From Alphaproteobacteria bacterium (GTDB lineage: Bacteria > Pseudomonadota > Alphaproteobacteria > Rhodospirillales > Magnetospirillaceae): DNA of 8,110 nt. The number at the start of each line of letters is the position of its first letter. Position 1 is the first letter of the stretch. This document shows, piece by piece, positions 1 through 6,289 of this stretch. Position numbers and translations under genes: made by a program. The stretch is from NCBI GenBank assembly GCA_015232485.1, contig JADFZP010000116.1, positions 1 to 8,110 of the forward strand, given 5' to 3'. Under the pieces are notes generated by a model that worked only from the letters and a program-made list of their open reading frames with translations, did not search any database and was not told the DNA's origin.

Positions 1-1008
1 GGCGCGGGCCAGGCGCATCAGGGCGCGGCCGCACAGTTCGGGGGCAGGCATGCCGGTGGTCTTGCAGCCGATTTCGGCCTCGACCAGGATGTCCAGGGCG
101 TGGGCCAGACGATCGGCGTCCCAGCGCTGAAGCTGGGCGCGCAGCCGGTCCTTCTGGTGGAAGATGACCGGCGGCTTCAGGGCCTCGATCGCCTGGGCGG
201 GGGCCTGGCCGCGCGCCACCAGCCCGGCCGCCAGATGCAGGCGCTGGAAGTGCCGCGCCACCGAGCGCAGGATCTGCACCGGCTGCGTGCCGTCGAGCAG
301 CAGGCGGCCCAGCAAATCCTGCGCGCCGGCCTGATCGCCATCGGCGACGGCCAGCGACAGGTCGTCGAGCGACAGCCCGGCGGCGTCGCCCACCGAGGCG
401 ACGACATCGGCCAGCGCGATCTTTCCCGGCCCGCCCATATAGGTGACCAGCTTGTCCAACTCGGCCCGCGTGAGGCGACGGTCGCCGCCCAGATGGGCGA
501 CCAGCCAGCCCATGGCGGCGGGCTCGGCGGTCAGGCCGGCGGCGCGCAGGGTCTCAGCAACCACCGCCTCGACGCCGGCCTCGTCATCGGCGTAGCAGGG
601 CAGGGCGGCGCCGTTGGGGGCGTTTTCGAACAGCTTGCGCAGGCTGGATCGCGGCGGCAGTTCGCCCGCCTGGACCAGCACCAGCGCGTCGCCCGCCGGA
701 TGTTCGAGAAAGCCTTCGAAAACCGCCGCGACCGAATCGCCCGCGTCGCGGATGCGCACCACCCGGCGCCCGCCGCCAAAGGCCAGCGCCGCCGCCTCGT
801 CGGCCAGACGGGCGGGATCGTCCTTCAGGCCGGCGGCCGACAGTTCGGTGATGCGGAAGGGATCGGAGGGGTCGGGGACCACGGTGCGGGTCATGCGGTC
901 CAGCCGCTCAGCGATCAGCCCCAGATCGGGTCCATAGACCAGTACCGCCCGCATCTTCGGATCGGGCCCTCGAACGAAGGACTCGACGCCGCGGGCCGGG
1001 ATCTTCAT
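1..1008 (-). CDS. holA: DNA polymerase III subunit delta (partial, C-terminus off the left edge)
   Basis: Clamp-loader delta subunit, which opens the beta sliding clamp and loads it on primed DNA at the replication fork. The frame is open for 336 codons from ATG 1008-1006 to base 1 with no stop. Family members are about 340 residues, so only a few C-terminal residues should be missing. The N-terminus carries the degenerate, non-ATPase nucleotide-fold signature of delta (VYGPDLGLI, residues 24-32), then the segment around LAFGGGRR (75-82), which lies where delta contacts beta. The helical C-terminal collar region follows (about 205-336, including ILRSVARHFQRLHLA). The start codon overlaps the lptE stop as ATGA, and no Shine-Dalgarno sequence is visible, so translation is probably coupled to lptE. 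Identification rests on remembered family features, not on a search. Confidence 0.9.
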   Translation of the reverse strand, partial: MKIPARGVESFVRGPDPKMRAVLVYGPDLGLIAERLDRMTRTVVPDPSDPFRITELSAAGLKDDPARLADEAAALAFGGGRRVVRIRDAGDSVAAVFEGFLEHPAGDALVLVQAGELPPRSSLRKLFENAPNGAALPCYADDEAGVEAVVAETLRAAGLTAEPAAMGWLVAHLGGDRRLTRAELDKLVTYMGGPGKIALADVVASVGDAAGLSLDDLSLAVADGDQAGAQDLLGRLLLDGTQPVQILRSVARHFQRLHLAAGLVARGQAPAQAIEALKPPVIFHQKDRLRAQLQRWDADRLAHALDILVEAEIGCKTTGMPAPELCGRALMRLARA

Positions 1009-1511
1009 CGCGGGTCGGCCCGCTCGAAGAACAGCGCCAGACGGGTGCGGATCTCCTCGGCGAGCTGGCGGGCGGCCAGGGCCTCGGCGTCGCGCTGGGC
1101 CGAGACGGTGGCGTAGCGGGCTTCCATGATGTCGTAGGGCACCACGGCGCGCACCTGGCCGTTGGTCACCACCTTCTTGTCGTCGGACAGCGCCCAGTTG
1201 GCGGTGACGTGCAGGCGGGCGCGGGTGGCGGTGTCGTCGGTGCGGAAGGCCTGCTCGTCGGTGCGCCGGTCGAGCGTGACCTCCAGGCGATACAGCGGCT
1301 TGTCGGGCGTGCCGCTTGGGTTCAGGCGGTCGACCAGACCGATGCGCAGCATCTGGCCCATCCGGTCGGCGATCGGCGCCACGGCGGTTCGCGCCAAGCC
1401 GGCCCGCACCACGGGGCCGTCGCCCGGTCCGCCCATCATCGGCCGGAAGCCGCAGCCGGTCAGGCCGGCGATCAGGCCGGCGGCGAGCAGGACGCGCCTA
1501 GAGCACCACAT
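1005..1511 (-). CDS. lptE: LPS-assembly lipoprotein LptE
   Basis: Outer-membrane lipoprotein that plugs the LptD beta-barrel and helps insert lipopolysaccharide into the outer leaflet. The 168-residue protein begins with a short lipoprotein signal: basic SRR, a hydrophobic stretch, then lipobox L17-T-G-C20 with C20 as the lipidated residue. The following GFRPM matches the typical alphaproteobacterial LptE mature start (GCGFRPxxG). The rest is a small mixed alpha/beta domain (YRLEVTLD, ARLHVTANWAL) ending in an amphipathic helix (AEEIRTRLALFFER). ATG 1511 is chosen because it gives a complete lipoprotein signal; it lies 14 nt inside the 3' end of leuS. Upstream ribosome binding is weak (GGAT), consistent with translational coupling. 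The stop TGA overlaps the holA ATG. Confidence 0.88.
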   Translation of the reverse strand: MWCSRRVLLAAGLIAGLTGCGFRPMMGGPGDGPVVRAGLARTAVAPIADRMGQMLRIGLVDRLNPSGTPDKPLYRLEVTLDRRTDEQAFRTDDTATRARLHVTANWALSDDKKVVTNGQVRAVVPYDIMEARYATVSAQRDAEALAARQLAEEIRTRLALFFERADPR

Positions 1512-4068
1512 TGACGATCCGATTGGGCACGACGATCACCTTGCGCGGGGTCTTGCCATCCAGCAGGGCGGCGACGGGGGCCAAGGCCAGGGCGGCCGCC
1601 TCGGCCGCTTCGCGCGGCGCGTCGATCGGCAGATCGATGGTGCCGCGCAGCTTGCCATTGACTTGAACCCCCACGGTGACCGCGCTTTCGGTCAGCAGGC
1701 TTGGCTCGGGCACCGGCCACGCGGCCTCGGCCAGCAGGCCGTCGCGGCCCAGCAGGCGCCACATCTCCTCGGCCAGATGCGGCATCATCGGGCCGATCAG
1801 GCGGGTCACGATCTCCAGGCCCTCGCGCAGCACCCAGCCGGCGCCCGGCTCGGCGGGCTCCAACTCGGCCAGCGCGTTGGTCAATTCGCGGACCCGCGCC
1901 ACCGCCTTGTTGAAGTGGAAGCGTTCAAGATCCTCGGTGGCGGCGGCGACCGTCTTGTGCGACTGGCGGCGCACCGAATCGGCCTTGGGCCCCAGGGCGG
2001 GAAGCGGGGTTCCGGGCTCGGCCAGCGGCACCGGCGGCAGGGCGGCCATCCGCCACAGCCGGTTGACGTAGCGCCACGCGCCGTCGACGCCCGATTCGGT
2101 CCATTCCAGATCGCGCTCGGGCGGGCTGTCCGACAGCATGAACAGCCGCGCCGTGTCGGCGCCGTAGGTCTGGATGATGTTTTCGGGATCGACGACGTTC
2201 TTCTTCGACTTGCTCATCTTCTCCGAGCGGCCGGCCGAGACCGGCTCGCCGGTGGTCACATGCACCAGATCGCCATTGGCCTCGCGCGCCACGTCGTTGG
2301 GGAACAGCCATTTGCCGGCCGCGTCGCGATAGGTCTCGTGGCACACCATGCCCTGGGTCAGCAGTCCGGCGAAGGGCTCGGACACCGACAGATGGCCGCA
2401 ATCGCGCAGCGCGCGGGTGAAGAAGCGCGAATACAGCAGATGCAGGACGGCGTGCTCGATGCCGCCGATATACTGGTCGACCGGCAGCCAGTGGTCGGCC
2501 GCCGCGCGCTCGAACGGCACGTCGGTGGTCCAGGGCGAGCAGAACCGCGCGAAGTACCAAGACGATTCGAAGAAGGTGTCGAAGGTGTCGGTCTCGCGCC
2601 GGGCCGGCTTGCCGCAGGCCGGGCAGGCCACCTTGGACCAGGTCGGGTGATGGGCCAGCGGATTGCCCGGCTGGTCGAAGCTCACATCCTCGGGCAGCAC
2701 CACCGGCAGATCGGCGGCCGGCACCGGCACCACGCCGCACGCCTCGCAATGGACGATCGGAATCGGGCAGCCCCAATAGCGCTGGCGCGACACGCCCCAG
2801 TCGCGCAGGCGCCAATTGACGGCGCGCTCGCCTTTGCCCTCGGTCTCCATGCGGTCGATCACGGCGGCCTTGGCCTGGGCGACGCCCATGCCGTCCAGCC
2901 AGCCCGAATTGATCAGCACGCCGTCGCCGACATAGGGCTCGGTCCCGACCGTGACGTCGGCCGCCGCCATGCCGGGCGGCGCCACCACGGGGGTGATCGG
3001 CAGGCCGTATTTGCGCGCGTATTCGAAGTCGCGCTGGTCATGGGCCGGGCAGCCGAAGATGGCGCCGGTGCCGTAATCCATCAGCACGAAATTCGCGACA
3101 TGGACCGGCAGTTCCTGGTCGGGCAGCAGCGGATTGATCGCCTTCAGGCCAGTGTCGAGGCCCTTCTTCTCGGCGGTCTCGATGGCGGCCTCGGACGTGC
3201 CGATGCGGTTGCATTCGGCGACGAAGGCGGCCAGCGCCGGATTGGTCTCGGCCAAGGCCAAGGACAGCGGGTGATTGGCGGCGATCGCCACGAAGGCGGC
3301 GCCGAACAGCGTGTCGGGGCGGGTGGTGTAGACCTCGACGCCCGAGTCGCGGTCCTTCAGCGGGAAGGTCAGCCTCAGACCCTCGGAGCGGCCGATCCAG
3401 TTCTCCTGCATCAGGCGCACGCGGTCGGGCCAGCGCTCCAGCGTCTTCAACGCGTCGAGCAGCTCCTCGGCGTATTGGGTGATCTTCATGAACCACTGGC
3501 TGAGCAGGCGCTTTTCGACCGGGGCGCCCGAGCGCCAGCCCTTGCCGTCGATCACCTGCTCGTTGGCCAGCACGGTGTTCTCGACCGGGTCCCAATTGAC
3601 CCAGGATTCCTTGCGATAGACCAGCCCGGCCTTCAGGAAGTCCAGGAACATGCGCTGTTCGTGCCGGTAGTATTCCGGCTCGCAGGTGGCCACCTCGCGC
3701 GACCAGTCGTAGGACAGGCCCATCGACTTCAGTTGCTCGCGCATCGCCGCGATGTTCTCGCGGGTCCATTTGGCGGGATGCACGTTGTTCTGGATGGCGG
3801 CGTTCTCGGCCGGCAGCCCGAAGGCGTCCCAGCCCATCGGATGCAGGACGTCGAAGCCCTTGGCCCGCTTGTAGCGCGCCACCACGTCGCCCAGCGTGTA
3901 GTTGCGCACATGCCCCATGTGGATGCGCCCCGACGGATAGGGGAACATCTCCAGCACGAAATATTTGGGGCGATCGCCATCCTGGCGGGTGCGGAAGGTG
4001 CCCCGCCCCTCCCACTCGGCTTGCCAGCGCGCCTCGGCTTCCTTGACGTCGTAGCGGTCGTGGGTCAT
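1498..4068 (-). CDS. leuS: Leucyl-tRNA synthetase
   Basis: Cytoplasmic class I aminoacyl-tRNA synthetase that charges tRNA-Leu with leucine and hydrolyses mischarged tRNA. It has 856 residues, the normal bacterial length. HIGH motif: HMGH at 50-53 within YPSGRIHMGH. The CP1 editing domain shows the threonine-rich motif TTRPDT (248-253) and the HDQRD motif (343-347), so proofreading residues look intact. A zinc-ribbon insert has paired cysteines C441/C444 and C482/C485. KMSKS is at 617-621. A helical anticodon-binding domain follows from about 680, and a small C-terminal domain ends in RIVNVVL. Start ATG 4068 lies 2 nt after the stop of the DUF3576 gene, and the 3' end overlaps lptE by 14 nt, so it sits inside an operon. 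Nothing is missing or truncated. Confidence 0.98.
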   Translation of the reverse strand: MTHDRYDVKEAEARWQAEWEGRGTFRTRQDGDRPKYFVLEMFPYPSGRIHMGHVRNYTLGDVVARYKRAKGFDVLHPMGWDAFGLPAENAAIQNNVHPAKWTRENIAAMREQLKSMGLSYDWSREVATCEPEYYRHEQRMFLDFLKAGLVYRKESWVNWDPVENTVLANEQVIDGKGWRSGAPVEKRLLSQWFMKITQYAEELLDALKTLERWPDRVRLMQENWIGRSEGLRLTFPLKDRDSGVEVYTTRPDTLFGAAFVAIAANHPLSLALAETNPALAAFVAECNRIGTSEAAIETAEKKGLDTGLKAINPLLPDQELPVHVANFVLMDYGTGAIFGCPAHDQRDFEYARKYGLPITPVVAPPGMAAADVTVGTEPYVGDGVLINSGWLDGMGVAQAKAAVIDRMETEGKGERAVNWRLRDWGVSRQRYWGCPIPIVHCEACGVVPVPAADLPVVLPEDVSFDQPGNPLAHHPTWSKVACPACGKPARRETDTFDTFFESSWYFARFCSPWTTDVPFERAAADHWLPVDQYIGGIEHAVLHLLYSRFFTRALRDCGHLSVSEPFAGLLTQGMVCHETYRDAAGKWLFPNDVAREANGDLVHVTTGEPVSAGRSEKMSKSKKNVVDPENIIQTYGADTARLFMLSDSPPERDLEWTESGVDGAWRYVNRLWRMAALPPVPLAEPGTPLPALGPKADSVRRQSHKTVAAATEDLERFHFNKAVARVRELTNALAELEPAEPGAGWVLREGLEIVTRLIGPMMPHLAEEMWRLLGRDGLLAEAAWPVPEPSLLTESAVTVGVQVNGKLRGTIDLPIDAPREAAEAAALALAPVAALLDGKTPRKVIVVPNRIVNVVL

Positions 4069-4070
4069 CG

Positions 4071-4616
4071 CTATTTCTCGAGCGCCGCCTGGCGCAACTG
4101 GCGGGCGCGGGTCAGCACCGATTCCTCCAGACGCATGGCGACCGAGGGCTCGACGGCGGCGTCGACCCAGGCGCCGCCCTGGCCGCGAACTTGGCGGAAC
4201 ACCGCCACCTTGATGCCGTCCGACCGCAGATTGCGATCAAGTATATAGAGAGTGAGCTTCAGACGCTCGTTGGGCGTCTCGGGCGGCGCGAACCAGTCGG
4301 TGATGATCACGCCGCCGAACGGGTCGGCCGAGGCCAGCGGCATGAAGCCGATGGTGTCCAGCGAGGCGCGCCACAGGAAGCTGTTGACGCCGATGCCGCC
4401 CCCGCCCCCGCCATCCTCGTCCTTCTTCTTGCCGCCGAACAGATTGATGCCGCCGGGGCCGAAGATGGTGTCGCGTTCGCGTTCCTGGCTGTAGGTCGGC
4501 GCGGTTTCACCGGGGTTGCGTTTCGGGTAGACGGTCTCGGTACCCTGGCAGGCGCTTAGCGCCAGCACCGTGGCAAAGCCGGCGAACACCGCCGTCGTTC
4601 TCGCTTTCGAAGCCAT
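4071..4616 (-). CDS. DUF3576 domain-containing lipoprotein
   Basis: Predicted envelope lipoprotein of unknown function, first gene of the leuS-lptE-holA operon. The 181-residue product has a type II signal with lipobox L20-S-A-C23. A low-complexity linker follows, with KKKDED (63-68) and six consecutive glycines (69-74). The conserved core is GVNSFLWRASLDTIGFMPLASADPFGG (in two parts: 76-90 and 91-102), followed by VIITDWF (103-109), which I recognise as the hallmark of the alphaproteobacterial DUF3576 family. After this come a beta-rich segment (LKLTLYILDR) and a C-terminal helix. ATG 4616 has AAGG 6 nt upstream (RC of 4623-4626); an earlier ATG in the leader meets a stop after six codons. 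The stop TAG is 2 nt before leuS. Membrane location is inferred: the residue after C23 is Q, not D, which favours outer-membrane sorting by the E. coli rule. Confidence 0.88.
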   Translation of the reverse strand: MASKARTTAVFAGFATVLALSACQGTETVYPKRNPGETAPTYSQERERDTIFGPGGINLFGGKKKDEDGGGGGGIGVNSFLWRASLDTIGFMPLASADPFGGVIITDWFAPPETPNERLKLTLYILDRNLRSDGIKVAVFRQVRGQGGAWVDAAVEPSVAMRLEESVLTRARQLRQAALEK

Positions 4617-4656
4617 CGCTACCTTGCTGATCGGATCATGGGGCTGTGCTGTGGAT

Positions 4657-4690
4657 ACGCTTACCCTATCCCGCGCGTGCTGTTAAGCGT
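4657..4690. repeat. Inverted repeat ACGCTTA / TAAGCGT, 20 nt spacer
   Basis: Perfect 7 bp arms at 4657-4663 and 4684-4690, in the leader/promoter zone of the DUF3576-leuS operon. It abuts a second inverted repeat that starts at 4691. It could be a two-half-site operator or an RNA hairpin; the long spacer favours a protein-binding role, but this is inference. Confidence 0.45.
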
Positions 4691-4733
4691 CAGGTGCGAG
4701 ATGGCGCGAAAGGGTTGGTCGGAATCGCACCTG
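4691..4733. repeat. Inverted repeat CAGGTGCGA / TCGCACCTG, 25 nt spacer
   Basis: Perfect 9 bp arms at 4691-4699 and 4725-4733 in the divergent intergenic region. Pairing does not extend outward, and the first inward pair mismatches. Nine matching bases within such a short interval are unlikely by chance. Either strand could form a stem in a leader RNA, or the arms could be half-sites for a regulator shared by the two divergent transcripts. No T-tract follows the arms, so it is not an intrinsic terminator. Confidence 0.5.
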
Positions 4734-4786
4734 TTGCATTCACGCCACAGTGCGCGGCTTTCGCCACACAACGCCCCTGGGCTTTC

Positions 4787-4828
4787 TTGACTTGCCCCTT
4801 TGCGCGTGGCTTTCTCATCCCATCGAAT
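4787..4828 (+). promoter_or_regulatory. Candidate promoter region for the porin gene
   Basis: Two weak sigma70-like options overlap here. One has a good -35 (TTGACT, 4787-4792), but no convincing -10 lies 16-19 nt downstream. The other has TTGCGC (4800-4805) and TCGAAT (4823-4828) with 17 nt between, which would place transcription start near 4835 and give a leader of about 59 nt. No further promoter-like pair stands out between here and the ribosome binding site. A promoter must exist because the upstream gene is divergent; its exact position is uncertain. Confidence 0.3.
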
Positions 4829-4882
4829 GAGTTGCGATATCGGGGTAGTCCAAAGGGGGGCTGCGACCGAACAAACAACGAG

Positions 4883-4888
4883 AAGGAG
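4883..4888 (+). promoter_or_regulatory. Strong ribosome binding site of the porin gene
   Basis: AAGGAG lies 5 nt before ATG 4894, a near-ideal Shine-Dalgarno sequence and spacing. It fixes the porin start and fits an abundant outer-membrane protein. The other starts in the window have much weaker sites. Confidence 0.85.
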
Positions 4889-4893
4889 ATAGC

Positions 4894-6186
4894 ATGAAGA
4901 AGATTCTGTTCGCTGGCGCCGCCGCCGTCGCTCTGACCGTTTCGGCCGGTGCTCAGGCCGCCGACCCCATCAAGCTGGGCCTGGGTGGCTACAGCAAGTG
5001 GCTGTTCGGTTACGCCGACCAGGACGACACCTTCGAAGGCACCCGTGACTACACCAACTTCGACGTCAAGGGCGACAACGAAGTGTTCTTCAAGGGCTCG
5101 ACCAAGCTCGACAACGGCATCACCGTTGCGATCGACGTCCAGCTCGAGGCCGGTGGTGAGGCTCACTCCTCCCCCGCCGCCACCGCCACCACCACCGCCG
5201 TTGGCGTGCCCGTCGCCGGCGCCCGCAACGACGTGAACGTGGTCAGCAACAGCGCCACCACGGCGACCACCGTGACCCGTCGCGGCGTGACGACGACCAC
5301 CTACGCCACCACGACCACCAGCACGGGCGAGTTCGCTTCGGCCGGCTCGGTCACCGCCGGCGGCGCGGCCGACATCATCGACGAGAGCTACATCACCGTC
5401 GGCACGGGCTTCGGCACGTTCATCGTCGGTTCCGAGAACAACGGCGCCTACCTGCTGCACGTCACGGCCCCCTCGGCCGCCGGCCTCAGCCAGGACGCCA
5501 CGCACGGCCTGCTGTCGGGCGCTTGGGTCCGTAACCCCGGCGTGACGATGGTTTCGACCACCGCCATCGACACCGACGGCGACGCCGAAGGCATCACCTA
5601 CGTGGCCCCGTCCTTCGCGGGCTTCACGCTGGGCGCCGTTTGGAAGGCCGGCATCGACAGCGCGCAGGGCGACGCCCACGCGATGTTCGACACCAACGCC
5701 ACGATCAGCAACGTGTTCGGTGTGACCGGCGCCTACAACGGCGAGTTCTCGGGCGCCACCCTGAAGCTGTCGGCCGGCTACGCCGTCGCCGACGTTGATG
5801 GCGTTGGCCTCGACGATCACGACGAAATCAGCCTGGGCGGCCAGTTCGGCTACGCCGGCTTCACCGCCGGTGGTGGCGTCCGCATCATCAACCAGGACGC
5901 CGTTGGCGGCGGCGATGGCGCTTCCGATGGTATCGCTTGGGCCCTCGGCCTGCAGTATGCCAATGGCCCCTACGCCGTCAGCGTCGACTACTTCACCTCC
6001 GAGCTGGCTGGCTCGGCGGCTGACCGCGACGACGACGAGGTCACCAACTGGAACATCGGTGGCCGCTACACGATGGGCCCGGGCGTCAACCTGATCGCCA
6101 ACGTCGGCTACATCGAGTATGACGACGAAGGCACCGCCGACAATGATGGCTGGTCGGCCATCACCGGCCTGCACCTGACCTTCTGA
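4894..6186 (+). CDS. Outer-membrane porin (Porin_4 / Gram-negative general porin type)
   Basis: Predicted trimeric beta-barrel for passive diffusion of small solutes across the outer membrane. It has 430 residues. A clear Sec signal peptide (MKKILFAGAAAVALTVSAGAQA) is cleaved after AQA at residue 22. The mature chain alternates hydrophobic residues as in transmembrane strands (for example ITVAIDVQLEA 76-86, ISLGGQFGYAGF 312-323, YAVSVDYF 360-367). It ends in LHLTF, the C-terminal phenylalanine recognised by the BAM complex. YITVGTGFGTFIVGS (166-180) corresponds to the stretch before the constriction loop in rhodospirilline porins. Acidic Asp-rich turns (DRDDDE, YDDEGTADND) suggest cation-facing or calcium-binding loops. 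Oddity: a threonine-rich insertion at 97-144. The strong ribosome binding site, preferred codons and own terminator indicate a highly expressed single-gene transcript. Substrate specificity cannot be told. Confidence 0.88.
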   Translation: MKKILFAGAAAVALTVSAGAQAADPIKLGLGGYSKWLFGYADQDDTFEGTRDYTNFDVKGDNEVFFKGSTKLDNGITVAIDVQLEAGGEAHSSPAATATTTAVGVPVAGARNDVNVVSNSATTATTVTRRGVTTTTYATTTTSTGEFASAGSVTAGGAADIIDESYITVGTGFGTFIVGSENNGAYLLHVTAPSAAGLSQDATHGLLSGAWVRNPGVTMVSTTAIDTDGDAEGITYVAPSFAGFTLGAVWKAGIDSAQGDAHAMFDTNATISNVFGVTGAYNGEFSGATLKLSAGYAVADVDGVGLDDHDEISLGGQFGYAGFTAGGGVRIINQDAVGGGDGASDGIAWALGLQYANGPYAVSVDYFTSELAGSAADRDDDEVTNWNIGGRYTMGPGVNLIANVGYIEYDDEGTADNDGWSAITGLHLTF

Positions 6187-6204
6187 TCAGGCGCTTTCCG
6201 GAAG

Positions 6205-6237
6205 AAGGGGACGGCTTCGGCCGTCCCCTTTTTTTTT
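6205..6237 (+). terminator. Rho-independent terminator of the porin gene
   Basis: A 9 bp perfect stem (6207-6215 with 6220-6228) is closed by a UUCG tetraloop (6216-6219) and followed by nine T residues (6229-6237). Two A residues before the stem can pair with the first two T residues. It begins about 20 nt after the porin stop and should separate the porin transcript from the next gene. Confidence 0.95.
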
Positions 6238-6289
6238 CGCCCAGACGACGCCTTGATTTACGCCTCGAAAGACTCTTACGCTGTCGTTC

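Noticed and set aside
100..1116. Plus-strand open frame of 338 codons opposite holA
   Set aside because: Antisense to holA, which reads through with recognisable delta-subunit motifs; composition typical of a complementary-strand artefact.
1162..4248. Very long plus-strand open frame (1028 codons) opposite leuS
   Set aside because: It lies antisense to a fully intact leucyl-tRNA synthetase. Its His/Gly/Arg/Gln-rich composition is what the complementary strand of GC-rich codons gives; no domain is recognisable and it crosses several gene boundaries.
4628..4638. 11 nt palindrome TGATC-G-GATCA upstream of the DUF3576 gene
   Set aside because: Short, centred on common GATC-type words and close to the ribosome binding site; not enough to call an operator.
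4835..4842. 8 nt palindrome CGATATCG upstream of the porin
   Set aside because: Too short to distinguish from chance; no partner site seen.
4646..4897. 83-codon GTG-start frame spanning the intergenic region and ending as ATGA over the porin start
   Set aside because: The ATGA overlap is suggestive of coupling, but the frame has no recognisable ribosome binding site or domain, has codon use unlike its neighbours, and runs through the inverted repeats and promoter candidates. Chance is more likely.
4690..6174. Minus-strand open frame (494 codons) opposite the porin
   Set aside because: A shadow of the porin's GC-biased codon use. It is rich in Val/Gly/Ala/Asp with no signal or domain, while the plus-strand frame has a signal peptide, ribosome binding site and terminator.
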